A DNA stretch of 64,000 bases. Origin: Gordionus sp. m RMFG-2023 (Eukaryota > Nematomorpha > Gordioida > Chordodea > Parachordodidae). The stretch is taken from NCBI RefSeq assembly GCF_954871325.1, contig NC_088777.1, forward strand, positions 43,997,366-44,061,365. The letters are read 5' to 3'. Positions 35,184 through 50,100 of the stretch are shown here, in pieces; positions within the stretch are counted from its first letter, which is position 1; every line of letters begins with the position of its first letter. Both the position numbers and the translations under genes were made by a program. The notes beneath the pieces are model-generated. The model saw only the letters and a list, made by a program, of their open reading frames with translations, was not told where the DNA came from and ran no database searches.

Positions 35184-38100
35184 ATGCGTGAGATTTTGAT
35201 TGTATTACATTTTATATGTAGATGTACAATATTCATTATTCTGATTGGTAATTTTTAAAAATATTGTTACTATTGTCAATTTTATCCCCAAAAATTTTCA
35301 CAACATAAGAATTGTGTAAAATAAAATATTCTCTTATTTTTTTTTGAAAGTAAAACAGTGTTCCTCAATTATTATTTTTTGATTTAATTTCTATAATGTT
35401 ATATACAAATGGACAAGCTAGATAGTTAAATTTTTTTCTAATATGATTTTCTACAAATTTAACTTTCATTTATACTCTCCTGATTTTTGAGTAATGATTT
35501 ACTATTTTTATAATTGTCGTGGAATTTAAGAAAATTTGAATAATTGAAAGCAAGTAATGTTTATATTAATACCATTCGATTTGAGCCTTTAGAAACCGGC
35601 TAGACTTATGACGCTAAGTACAAGCTTATTTAATTATATATGAGGAAGAATATTTTTAAATAATGTGAAAATTTATTATAAATGGTCAAACTGGTTTACT
35701 CGTGTTCAGGTTTGGATATAGATTCGACTTAGGTTCGATAAATAATAGTCAAAAACCGGTTTAAGGGCCCGGCTCGGGGTTTGGACCTTTGGTCATAACA
35801 TTAATTTTTTCATTACTTATCAATCAAACTCTGCAGAGATTGAATCAGGCCTGGAATTAATGATCGTTCAAACTTTAGCCCCTAGCCCATGTTCGTTATT
35901 TTATGTAATTTTTTAGTCTGGTTAAGGTTTTAAAAATTTTGATTATGCTTCGGCCTAGATTTTTTAAAATAATTAAATTATTTTCTAACTGATTTAACTG
36001 TTAGGATTTATATTTTCGATTGTCCCCATCTTGCCCTTGCTAAAACTAAGGTAGGATAAATATATGGTTTCGGGCCTGCAGGTCTCTAATATATTTTGTT
36101 CTCTTCCTTTTAAATAATGACAATGTTAGATTCTAAAAAATATAAAAGGACCAAATATTTATGATAGGAATATCCGCTGCCTGATAAAGAGTAGTATTTT
36201 TCGATTACACAAATACAAATCATATATTAATAACTTAACAATTAATAATTGTATATGACAATAATTTAACGGTAATAAAATTTAATTAATATTGGAATCA
36301 TAAAATCTTCTTTTTCTAAATTCTGGTGCCAATTATTTAAGGATGAACTGAATTCATAAATCTCCTCCATCATTCAATTTGTTTTCTCTATTTATTTCCT
36401 CTGGTGCCATCTATAATTATAATATATCTTAATCTTAACATATATTTCTTAAGCAGACTTCTCCCTCTTTTGTGAGGTGATTTTTTCCCACTTTTTATGT
36501 ATCACAAAGCACACGATAGAATCGATTTTACCCGGTCTCTCTCAATTTCTACTTACCCTACTTTAATAGTTATCATTCTTAATATGGTCATTTTTGGATT
36601 TGAATAATAAAGAAAAATCCATTGATAATCTGAATAATTAAGAAAAAATCTCCAGTTAAGTCATGAGATTTTATTTAACCAATCAAACAAAAAAATTATA
36701 ATTTTTGATAAATTTTTTCTAAAACCTTTATATTCCTAATCATATTATAGGAATCTATATGTGAATGGAGGTAAATATAAAATTTTGTAATATGTTTAGT
36801 TACCATGGGAAACTAACAATAGAAAAAATTTTCGCTAAAAATCAATTTTAGTTAAAGTAATCAACCCTTGGAATTTCTTTAGGGCTCATTATATCCCGGT
36901 CCCTTTCTAAACGTATTCAAGAAAATTAATTAAGTTATTATAAATCTATTGTAAAATTTTTGTTATTAATTGTATTTAGTGACCAAATCAAAACCATTCC
37001 TGTTTCCCACAATACCATTTAAAGAATATCTTATATGTTCAGATACTTGCCCTGTAGATTTTTGGTATATACCTAAATTAGGTGAATGCTGGCATCACAA
37101 CAAAGTGATGAAAGAGTCCAGAGCAATAAAATATAATTGTACTTCCAATAGCGTCCCGTTCTTCTTTTTAGATGAGGAAACAGCGGTAAATTATTAGTTT
37201 TCACTGATTTATTTATATAAAGTAAAATATGAATAATATATATAGTATAAAATGACCTATGATAAAAATTTCATCTTATAGATGTAATTCTTTATTCATT
37301 CATTTTTAGACTTCTCTTGGCTTTCATATATTAGCCTTTTTCAAAAAAGATATGACATTCTATATCGTTCTATTGTATATATCTTGTATTTTTAAATAAA
37401 TATATCAGTTCGAGGATTTGAATTTGATAAAATATATTTTAGAAATAAAGGAATAAAATGGTTATTTTTATTTACCACAATTTACGTGATAATACAGGAA
37501 GAATTATATCAGAACATAAGTATTACAGATGTGTGGATTGGATTTATAAGACATCCCAACAAACTAGGATTTGTTGATATACTAAATAGAAAGAGGACAG
37601 AATGTATTGGTGGTACATGTCAATTCACTAAATCGGATGATTATTTGTAAATGAAAATACATCTAGAATTAATTATTCTAAATAATTTAGGAAATGGGCA
37701 CCAGGTGAGCCGAGTAGCCAAGAAGGAGAAGATTGTGTAAAATATTCAAAACTTCTACTTTATGATTCTCGTTGTGATGCTAAAAATGGTTTACTGTGCG
37801 TTAAACGACATTGTGGTAATTTTTTATAATAGAGTTAGTTTATGTAGTTTTGAATTTATAAAACATTTAGGATTAAAACCAGGTTCAAATTGTTCCTTTC
37901 ATATAGAATGTGAAAATTTTCACAAGGAAACTTTCTGTATTAACAACATTTGTCAATGTAAACTTGGGTTTTATTTCCTAAATGGCCATTGTGTTAAAAG
38001 TAAACTTTTTTTATTTCTATTTATGCTATAGATTCGTAATATATAAAGAAAAAAGGAAATAATAATCTAGAGATTGGTATTAGTGTGAAATTCATGGCGC

Positions 38101-41100
38101 ATTCACATTGAGAGTGAAACAATTACTGGAAAATTATTATTTTTTTGTGTTTCATAAAAATAAAATCACAATTTTAACTTTTGAATCTTACAATATTTAT
38201 TCCCAATTGTTTTATTTAAAATTTATAGAGGTATATAGTTTATCTTAAGAATCTTGTATCTGACCTATTTTTTCACCGATATGAATTCTTTTAAAAATAT
38301 ATTCTATCCTACCAATCCAATCCATCCATCTATTTTTCCAAAGATTCAAAATTTAATTTTTATACAAAGAATTATAAATAAATTTGGGACAAGGCCAGAG
38401 AGAATGTCTGTCCTAAATCAATCCCTAGGTTGATAAACTTAAATTAGTTCATCCACGGTTCTATCTCAATTATAAATTGATGACATATAGTAATAGCTAG
38501 ACTGACCATTTATTTATTATAATATTTGATATTCAATATAAATCAGCTGATGACAGGCCATTTTGGTTCTCCGCATAAACAATTTATATTAAAACTATAT
38601 GAAAACCCTGTAAAAAAATTAGAGGATCATTTATAATAAAAAAAAATTATATGAGAGATCAAAATGGCGTGCCATTAGCTGACTTGTATTCAAAGATGTT
38701 TCAAGCTGTATTTTATTTTAATGCATGAATCGTCACGCTAAGCAATTATATTTTATTAGTGTCCAACTTAAGGAGATTGCCATTATAACAGCGTATTTGT
38801 CATATTTGACAAGTTATTTTAAAAAATAATTCTCTTTAATTGAACATTCCTTGAGTTGATCTATTATCATAGGTAAAAAAAAAAGGATTCTAATTTATTA
38901 TTACCACATAATTATTTTGATGTTAAGAATTGAACTATTCGTCTTCGAGTTCATAACTCGAGTTCACGATTTAGTTCTTAACTCAAGTTTATAACTGAAG
39001 ATTGGTTCACATAATTTATCAAGCATAAATTAAAAATTTTTTTTTACTTTTTGCTTTTACAAGAACGGTTCTAATTATTCCATTACCTATGCCAATTAAT
39101 TTTTGTTTTCTGAACGTCGAAAAAGGATGATCTCAATTTTATTTTATTTTGTTTTATTTTCTTTGATTATTCATTATTTGTTACAGAAAAATTCATATTC
39201 ATTAAAAATTATTAAATTTTGTCTCTGAATAATCATATAATTACTTATGAAAGATTCCAATAGCGATTTTTCTACCTCTCACAGTAGATTTGTGAACCTC
39301 GTGATTAAATTAAACCATGGATATGATTAAAATTTATAAATTCTACCGGGGTGACGGGAGTGATTTTTTTCATATTTTTAAATGGAGTCAGGCATAAAAA
39401 AAACTCTAAAATACACACCTACAAATAATACCAAACAATATTTTTGTATTTAAAACGAATCTAATTAATTTGAAAGTCTGTTTTGAGGACAGTAGTTTTT
39501 GAGTAAGTATTGGTTCTATTATCATGGCCTTTCTTTAAATTAAAAATAATATTAAAAAATGCTACTTTGACTTTATTTTCATTTTACTCATTTACAAAAT
39601 CAAAATATTATTGACTGTTAAGTGTAGACTAATCTCGTTTACAGTTTAAATTTTTTTTTAGCGTTTTAGGCACTTTCTATTCCTGATTGGTAGGCTAGTG
39701 CTAATAAGTATTTTTTAAAAGGTGAATTATATTCAAATTCAAATTTATATATTTTTTTTCTTTTCGATAATGTTGTAGATGTTTTCGAATTAAATTTTGT
39801 TTAATACGTTCTAATCTAATTAAAAACTTTACGCAAAAAATTTCTCGGAAATACATTAGCGTTCGTGATAATATCTTCTCATGAATTTCCGCTTTGAATA
39901 ATGTATTTAAGCACTTGGATTTTTTTGTAATGACGTGATAAGCAAAAAATGTTAATTTTTTTTTATTATATTTCATAGAAAGGTAAAATTTTGGATTTAA
40001 AAAAAGATATATCATTATTTACTTGATGCAGCCTCTTATGTATCATATTCTTCCCAAAATTCTTTTACCTTTGATAAATTATTTATATTAAAAAATTCAG
40101 AGAGGAGGTAAGTGCTTGAAAATTCAGACAAATAAAACTTATAGAAAGGGATAACATTCAACCCAAAGCCTCAATAAATATATTTTTTTATTTCTACTTA
40201 TAGAGTAAATTCCTTCATGTTTTAAATTAAAAAAAAACTTAACATAAGAAAAGGAACTATTCGCATCTTGTTCTGATTCAAATGAATGTGAAAGTGGCTT
40301 GTGTGGTGAAAATAAATTATGTACATGTAAACAATTTCAATTCATTAATGACAACAATAAATGTGAAGATGGTAAATAATTTATTATTTTTTTTAAAAAA
40401 AAACTCTTATTTCCAAGGATTGTTTCTAAAAAGATCATGCCTCAAATCAATTCAATGCAGTGCAAGAATAAATTATAGTGAATGTAATGTAATATCTCGA
40501 AAGTGCGCATGTATAAAAACTCACAGAGAAGTTGGGAACGAATGTTCTGAAAGTTAGAATATATATATATATATCATACATTTTTAATGGAAATAATAAT
40601 TTGCCTAATATTATAACTTTAATAAATCGTAATTTTATCAAAGCCATTTAATTATTATAAAGTGCTTCAATAAAGTCTAGATATGTTAATTTTTCTAATA
40701 TTCATCTTATTCGTGCTAAGTGTACACTTTTTTTCCCTTTAAAAATCACTTGTTTTGCATCATTAAAGTCAAAATAAATGTGCCAGATCTCAACTAAATA
40801 ATAAACGCGAACTCTATATACCTGGCCTGCATGCCATATCTTTATTTTAGGTTTCAATGACCTCACATTGAATTGTAAAACATTTTACAATAAATTAATT
40901 TTCATACAAAAATATTAGGACAGACCGGTTTAACGTGTGATCATGATATCTGAAATCGGGCTTCTAACAACACTAGGCATCGATGATCTTAAAGTTTAAG
41001 CATCTTCTAATAAAGATTGATTAGTTAATATTAGCATAATACGACAAAATTGTATCATATTGAATATAATTTTGGCTAAAGAAAAATCCATTAGATTTAA

Positions 41101-44100
41101 ATTATTAAATAGCCCTAAGATTTTAAAAATTTTAATGACCCCCAATGTATTTGAAGGTATAAAAACCAATGTCGCATAATTTCAATTTACGAGTTATTAG
41201 CCGTTTGATTTTGATGGTGTAAAATTTCAAAATGTCTCCGATTTCACTTTCACACGTTATACCGAAGCGAAATCAACCATTATAAAAAGAAACACTTAAA
41301 AATTAATATTTAAGAATTACGGAAAACATCTAGGGGACGTTTTAACCTTTCTCAGTGCATACAGTACAGCTTCCTTTTTAAAAAACAGTTTATATTTAAA
41401 AAAATTGGTATAGAATAGAAATGTTAATCCTCTGAAAATTTGTGAAAATATTGTCAAATATGTTAAATTTACAGTCCATGCAATAACTATATACCATCTG
41501 GGAAAAAGTTGTAACGTAAAACTCTCATATAATTTACACAAAAAAATCATCGTCATATTATATTCGTGTTCTTGCTAACCTAGTGACCTCTGATATTCTA
41601 ATAAAAATAAATGTCTGCTTAAATAAAAGGATAATGTGCAAAGCTATCCATATTAATTTTAATTTTAGAGTATTAAATTAGCATAAATAATATCAATATT
41701 TTATACCTAGGGTGGATATTTAGTCTGAGAATGGATTATAAAAAAAGTAGATATATAAAATTTTTAAGCTATATTTTTAAATGGAATTCTTATTATGAAG
41801 TCTTTTTAGAACTATTTATTGGATCTTACGGAATAGATTTTTGTTGTAAATTTCAAATCTCAGGGTATATTAGATCTTTAAAATTAAATAAAAACATCCA
41901 TCTCCCTTCTCCTTGCTAAAACCATCTCCGGTCACCCCGTCTAACAAATTATCATAATCAAATTTAGATAAAATTAAATTTGAAAGACAAACCCTATAAA
42001 AGAATTTAAATCATTGATTGAATAAAAAATTTGATTATAAAGAAATAAAAAAAACAATGATATTAATGAATATCTCAAAAACCTATGAAACATTAATTCA
42101 GATTCCTCAACTCTTTCACATCTCAAAAGGATTATAAAAAATCTAGAAAGCCATGTAAAGATTTGTTCGAGCCCGTACAAAAAAATTTGGCAAATATCTA
42201 CCCCCCCCCCCTCTAATTTCTCGTAAGCTTACAAAATCATAAAATAATTACGTTCATTTACACAAAAAAAGGTAAAACATTCAAATACATAAACTATTCA
42301 TTCAAATCTATAAACATTATATTTAAAAAAAAATACATTTAATATAAATAAATGCCTAATGATAATTAACAGAGCAAAAAAAGATATATTTATTTTATTT
42401 GTTAAAATCGATATAAAGCAGAGTTAGGCAAATTTTCAAAAAAAAACGTATTGGAGTACTATAAATGCACTTCAAAAATTTGTTTTTAATATAAATGCAA
42501 ATATGTTTTAAAAAATTTATTTTAAATATAAATACTAAATATCTAAAAAAAAATTTTTAAAAAAAGTAAATAATTTGACGGAAAATATTTGCACAAATAA
42601 AAACTTTGACAAATACATTTTGCAAGTGGGGTTTTTTAAGTGCTATCTTCAAATTTTTTTATACTTAAGTAATATATTTATTAACCATTATCTAAAATTA
42701 TAGAACATCGAACTTTCCCTCACCCGTTCCAGATCAGAGGACCTTGATTGATGTTTAATTTTAATTGCACAAAAAACTTTTTACTAGCTTATATTTAATA
42801 CCCTTGCTGAGATAATTTTAGAAAATGTTCCCCCCCCCCTCTTCTTCACTCCCTAACCAAATCTGAAAATCTAGAGTGATGATTAATTTTAATAGCACTC
42901 TAAAAAATATAAGAATTTATTTGATACTCTTGCGAGGTCAATCCTATTTTTAGAAAAATTTTTACCCCCCCCCCCCCCCCGCCTCCCTTTCCCGCACATA
43001 TTTTTCTTACCACATGATCTAGACCCTATGACGCATAGAGACCTCCAAAATAGTCCAGTGACAATTTTTTTTAAATCTATCCCGCGTTGTAGTAATTTAA
43101 AAAAAGGCTTATAAAGGGAAAAAATTTAAAACTCAAAATATTTATTTTATTTAAAAAAAAAAAATTATGCATCAAATTTAATATTAAGCAATAACTTTCA
43201 TAATTTAATGATGTTGACTCTATTTTATTACATGTATTAAAAAATATGTTATAAAAATGAATTCTATTTTTTAAATTTATTTAATTGTGACATTCAATCA
43301 AGGAAAAAAGGAAGAATAGGAAATATGTATATAGTTAATATTTGAGCCAATGGTCATAGAAGCTATATTTTTTTCGATGAACTTCCTACTTGCCTGACTC
43401 TAATCTTGAGTGATAATTAATTAAAATAGATCCTAGGCGACATATATTTTAGAAAGATTTTTATTTCCCCATATTGCCTAGACCGGATTACCTGGAATAA
43501 TACTAATGTAAATAATAATAATAAAATATATTATGCTAAATAAATTTAAATTTAAAAAAAATTAAATAAGCAAAGATTTATGAAATATTCTGAGAAAATC
43601 TAATTTACTATAAAATTGTCTTAAACCTGAAAAAATTATTAAAAATACCTAGCTAATAATATTTTTAATTCTGAGCAATTAAGGAAGAAAAATAACTGGC
43701 TCTTCATTTTTATTCTGAGGGATATAATTATTGAGTCAAATATTATTTTATAGTTAAAAAAAAACTTTTACAAATATAGCTTACCATTCGAATTCGTAGG
43801 AATAATAAAATTTACTATTTATATTTAAATAATTCGTTTTTAAAAAAAGATTATAAATTCGAAAATATATTGACAGGATACCTCTAGCTTTAAAAATAGA
43901 AAATTATTATAATAATCTGGTAATAAAAAACATGCGATCATTATTTAATTTATATTGCCAATCCAATTTTTAAGGCCAAGAGTTCCTTTTATTGCTTCCT
44001 TTTTTATAAAACATGATTAGTTATGTCAGAAAATTAATTCTAACTAATCAGAGATAGCTGATGGATACCTCGCATTAAAAAGTATTAAATTATACAGAAT

Positions 44101-47100
44101 ATTTAACTCCATTAGGAATAAAATATTTATATTTATTGTATTAAATAAACTGGCTTAAAATTAATTGCCCCAATCCTTATGTGTAGTTATTTGATATTAA
44201 ATTAAGTTAATGCTATTGAAATTTTATGTATGATCCAGAATTAGAATTAGGTGGTTCATGCACAAGTAATGAAGATTGTTTAGATGGAAATTGTAATATT
44301 CAAGCTGCTACCTGCATATGTAAATCGGGATTTTATCAAGTTAATAAAACTTGCGAAAAAAGTAAAATATCTAAAAATATATATATAATCATATATGAAT
44401 ATGTCATGTATAGCTCACATCTTATTTTATAGAACTCGCTTTATTCACACCATGCAATAGAAGTGCGGAATGTTTGACCGACTTTTGTAATATAACATGC
44501 CAGTGTGGGGAAGGTTTTTACTTAAATGGAAATATATGTCTATATGGTAATAAAAAAAATGGTATCTTATATTTAAAAAAATATATATATTTAAGCTTCT
44601 CATCTAAATGATATTTGCATAAATGATGCGAATTGTCTACCAAATGACAAATTATCTGAATGCGATGAAAAACTAAAACGATGCAGATGTAACAAGCATT
44701 CTTATTTAAATATTTCCCAATGTTATTCAAGTTAAAATTTCGATTATTGGATTTAAATGAATTTTTTTTTTATGTTTAGGGTCTCACACTCAATTTGAGA
44801 AACTTTATAACCAGAGTCTTAATTCGCAATTACTCTTTATTCCATAATTCATTTCTTTAATTATATAGATTCACGATTTTTCATAATTCACGATTTTTGT
44901 AATTTTATAATGTAAAAAAGTACTAAAATTTTTAAGAGACGCTTGAAAGTAAGTCTGGCGGCATCAGCATTCGATATCCATTCTAACTCTTTCTCCGTTT
45001 TCATTACTTTCACCTATTTACTCAGAAATTATCAACAGAATTTAAACTCTCGAAAAACCTAAACTTTTGTCCTCTCTATTGGACAATAACTGCTTTTATC
45101 ATATCTGCTGTCTAGCTTTCTACAACATACAACAATATCAGGGTGATCCTTTGATCACCCCTTCCCACGAATATCTTCTTGGAAACCTATGGTCAAACTT
45201 TTTGTGCATACTTTATTTAAAACAAATAATATATGAGATATCAGCTTCATTGCTTTGTATATTGTTTCACTGCGATATAATAAACACAAATTAATTTTTG
45301 ATACTTTTGGGAGGTAATAAATATATAGCCTATTGAAAAGATTTAATAATGCAAATAGTTCATCAACTAGATTTCATTCGTTCTTAACGATGTCTTAAAA
45401 ATTATTAGATAGTTATTTTGTGATATTATAGAGTAGTTTTAAACGTGTATGTACAATATATTCAAGATTTATGCAACGTGTTTATGTACTGCAAAATCAA
45501 AATTTTAATATTTTAAGTATACTGAATATGTCCATAGAACATAATGTTTCGGCCAACAAATGTAGTGGTTGAGAGAATTTAGAGAATTAAATAAATAGTA
45601 TAAATAAATTAACTACTAATAGTTTATTAATAAATATAAATACTAATTACATAATCATAATTAAATAAGAAATTAAAATAATATAAAAAAATTAAAATTA
45701 AAAGATTAAAAATTAAGTTCGTAAAATCATAATCCTTCTTCAATAAAATTATCCCGATTATATATACTTTCTTTTCCTATTCATTTACACCGTATTTACA
45801 AAAAATCTAATAATTCGTTACGCTTTTCTGTTTATCGATTTGAATATTAATTCGATTTGAATATTACTTCTTTTTCCTCTATTTAATAATTGAAATATAA
45901 TTATATATAAATACAATTCATATTTCAATATTCAATTTTAAAAATAATATTAATTCTTCTTCTTCTTCTCTGTTTTATGGCGATTTCCAGGTTTACACAG
46001 GTAGGCCAGTTTTCCCTCTGATTTTTCTTTTCCATTTTTGACGGTCTTGAGCATCGATATTTGTAAAATGTTTATCATATCAGCCGCTATCATATTTGTC
46101 CACGCCATCTTGACCTTCCCCTAGGTCTTGATCCTTCTACTTCCATCAAGATGCATTTCTTTACCTAGTCATCTTCTGCTACCCACTTGCTCAAACAATC
46201 TTGGTCAATTTTTTCAAACTACCACTCTAATCTTTTTTATACCAAATCTTGCTCGCAATTCCTTGCAACCCCTCCTCTCTGTTCTTTCAAATTTGGCTTC
46301 GTGGGTGGCTTTCATTGCACATGTTTCTGCTATGAACTCACACAGCTTACATACCCCCCCTACTTTCAGAGAGACTTTTGCATTTGTTAGAATAGACGAC
46401 ATCTCTCTGAACTTCTTCCATGCCAGTTTGACCCTTGCAACAACGGCAGAATCTACACCACCATCTAGGTTTAGCATATCACCCAAATAACAAAACTTAT
46501 CCACTTTTCCCAGGGTTAATCCATTCCCAATAACTAGGCCACCGTCTTCTACGTTATCATTATTATGTACTCCTTCAATCTTGCTAACATCAAACTTCCT
46601 TTTTTCCCGCTACATCTATTATGCATTCATTTCTGGCATTTGGTGCATTGGATTGAATTTCTAAAAACTCCTTTCCCATATACATCACATGGCCACTTGC
46701 CGGATTCCTCTATTTTTAAATTTTCCCCACCAATCATCACCTTTGTCTTTCCTGCAGTCATTTTCAAGCCCCTTGCTTCAATAGCCATCTGCTATCTACA
46801 AATTTTATCCCTCAATTTTCTCACTGTTTGCCATTATACAAGATGATCTGCATATAATTATTCCCAAGGAAGTCTTTCACGCATCTAGCCATCACATCTA
46901 TTACTAAGATATATAATAACGGACTCAGCACGGAGAAGTTCTACCTTCACTTCAAAGCTTTCGTATCGCGGTTTGCCCATGCATTGCGATCACTGCCATA
47001 ACCAACCATTCTTCCACACCTGATTTTCTCAAAACACATCTAATATGCTCGGCATCTTGTCAAGTGCTTTCTTTAAATTAAAAAACGCATAATACAGTTT

Positions 47101-50100
47101 CTTTTCCTTTTCAAGAAACTTCTGTATTTGTCTTACCTCAAAATTGCATCTACCCTGCCTTTCCCCGATGTAAAACCTAACTGCATTTCATCAATTTTAG
47201 TTTGTGCCCTTATCTGCTTCTCTAACACCCTCTCAAAACTTTCATTGCATGTTCCAAGAGTTTAATAGCTCTGAAGGACCCGCAATCTAAAGAATCACCT
47301 TTCCCCTTGTAGACTAGGATAATTGTTCCTTCTGTGACATTTTGATTGGCTAAATTCATTAATCATTTAATCTCTAAGTCATTAGAACCTTTAAACATCT
47401 CTGATACATCCTTCGTTAAACCCGCTGCTATTCCAATTATCATCTTTTTCACTGCTCTTTATTTCGTCCTTGACAAATTTACACCCTAGCCTTCTATCTT
47501 TGCACAACTAACTTCATTATCCTATTCTTTTTTTTGTTCAAAAGCCCTTCCATGTTGATCTTCCAGGGATTCAAATTTTACACTTTTGAAAACTCCATAA
47601 ATTTTTTAAAGGGGGCTAAAAACAAAATTAGCGGGAGGGGAGGGGGCATCTATTTATGATCAGCCATTTAAAAATTTATTATAAAGTTTTCGATTATATA
47701 TTAAACTTTTGGAATGGTAATAAATGACAAAAATTTAAAGATATCATCTGTAATAACGGCAATTTCCTTAAATTTGACTAAATATAATCAAGATTTTTTG
47801 CATAATTATAATATATGATAGCACAGGCGTTAAGTATTTTTATTTGAGAAGAGGTATCCCTGGTCCGAATCTAATTTTTATCAAAAATTAACATTAGGTC
47901 ATATAGTCACTTTGAATTAAGATGGTAGGAAAACGACCATATTTTGATTACGGAGATTATATATATTAAGATATTTATTATTCTTTAAACCTTAAGCTTT
48001 TATAATTGGAGTAGATAAGGGGAGGTTTTGAGTTGGAGAAATATAAAATTTTAATATAAAAAAAATCATAAAATACTTAATAAATTCACAAAATAAAAAT
48101 TAGATTACCATTTTATATATTAACATTAAGTAACTAATTTATAGTAGTTAATAGTTTTTAAATTATTCGACAAGTTTATAAACTAGATAGCTAGTTTATA
48201 TATTTAGGTCACTTTAAGTTTTTAAATGAAATTTTTTAAATTAGCTATAGTAATATTATCAGAACTTAGGATTTAATCAAATCAATATCATAAGCATTTG
48301 AAAATTATTGTATGTGTTACGCCCCCCCCCCCGTTTTGAGTCGTAGATGCATAATATTTTAGTCATTTAACATGACATGTAATTGATCTCAAAAAACATC
48401 TTTCTTCAAACTGTGAGACGAAACCATCATTCTTCCAAACCTTGCGCCTCCTCCTGATAATATAATAGAAGAATTTTTATGGAATTTAACCTTTTGGTAG
48501 ATATCATGATAATTCGCTTTAATAAAATTTTTAAATATTAACTAAGTACCCGAACCTGGTTTAGAAATTTTTTACTTTACTCGGGCCCCAACCTTCTTTA
48601 GAACAAGAGTTTACAGCTAAAAGAAAACCCAATTCTCCATAATTATTAATGGCCTCTCTTATGCTGCATTTATAGTTGATGCGTTATCTTCAAGCGTTGC
48701 ATCATTTCAGCGTTATTTCAGCCGATTTAATTCGCTATTATTTTTAAAATCGTATCGCATATGTTTTATCAACGCATCGTAACATATTTTTCCAAATTTT
48801 ATCATAGCGTTATTATCATAATGCTACATATTTATGCGTTAAATAACGCTATAAATGCGGCCTTAATCATATTATTTGAAATTGATAAATTTAAATCTCG
48901 ATCCTATAAATAATTTCTTTTAAATGATTAATTTTTAGAGAAAAAATTTAAAGAGTCATGCATAGTTGGGTTACAATGTTTAACAGGTTATTGCATTGAA
49001 AAAGTATGTTATTGCCCTTTCTCAGAATTCGTATCAGGAGATAACTGCTATAAAGGTTACAAAATTAAAGCTTAAAGATATATACTTATAATCAAGTTAT
49101 ATAGGTAAAATATTAGGAGAACAATGTATAAAGGTCATAGAATGCTCTTCAGGTGTATTTCATAGCCATTGTGAAAAGTCATTTTGTTCTTGCATTCCAA
49201 ATTTTAAAAAAATTGATCCCTTTAATTGTGGCCCTAGTAATTTATTGATATTTAACAAAAAAATTTAATTAAGCAAAAATCATTTTAAAGGTAGAGATTT
49301 TTACGCGTGTTCTTTAAAAGGTATATTTGAGTTTTCAGCCTTAAATTATGTGAAAAATTTTACAACCTATGAAAAATATTTATTCGTGAAGGAAGCCGAA
49401 AATAAAGTAAGGAAATCATTTTTTTTATTAAAGCTAACAAAATATCTATATGTTATCTATTAATAAATAAATATTATATTTATGTTAGATTTAAAAGATA
49501 ACACTATAATTCAGGGACCTGGAAGAGATTTGAAAATATCATGGAATGAAAAGAGAACGATGACTCCGGAACAGGTTCAGGACGTTCCAAAAAATAGCTA
49601 TAAAATTAATCTTAATTTAGGGAAGAGTGTGCTTTAAAAGTTTATGGATGTACCCTGGCCTATTCGACCAATTTTCTCAAAATTATTAAAACTTGTTTTA
49701 GTAAATATTAGAACGTTAAAACATTATTTACTATACATATAAATGCATCTAATTAATAAATACATAGGTAGGTTTTATCTCGCCAGGTTTTCAGTGACCA
49801 TGTAAAATAATGAATCTGGTTATATTTATATTAAAATGCACACTTTTAATATGCATATGATTGAAATCCCAATAAAAAAATTAAAAATAGGATCTGTTGA
49901 CAAACTGAGATATTGATATTTACGCTTATAAATATTCTAATCAAAAAATAATAACCTTAGTTCATTATACATTATATTTCATAATAATAGTGGCATTCTC
50001 AAATATGTATTGTAACCAATTAATACAGGGCACATTCCCAGTTATAGTATACCAGGTTTTGACTGGCCTGAAAATTAACTTTCATCCAAACTCATATAGT

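Noticed and set aside
39701-40015. 104-codon minus-strand ORF in intron 5 of copy 2
   Set aside because: No recognisable domain, K/N/I/F-rich as expected of AT-rich noise, and not present in the same intron of copy 1.
46128-46846. Plus-strand ORFs over the LINE
   Set aside because: Shadows of the minus-strand reverse-transcriptase and C-terminal blocks.
49516-49635. Candidate exon GPGRDLKISWNEKRT... after exon 13 of copy 2
   Set aside because: The matching stretch in copy 1 is out of frame with a stop, neither version gives the required phase 2 end, and its start is an inverted terminal repeat (paired at 50477). The true exon 14 is at 50560-50621.
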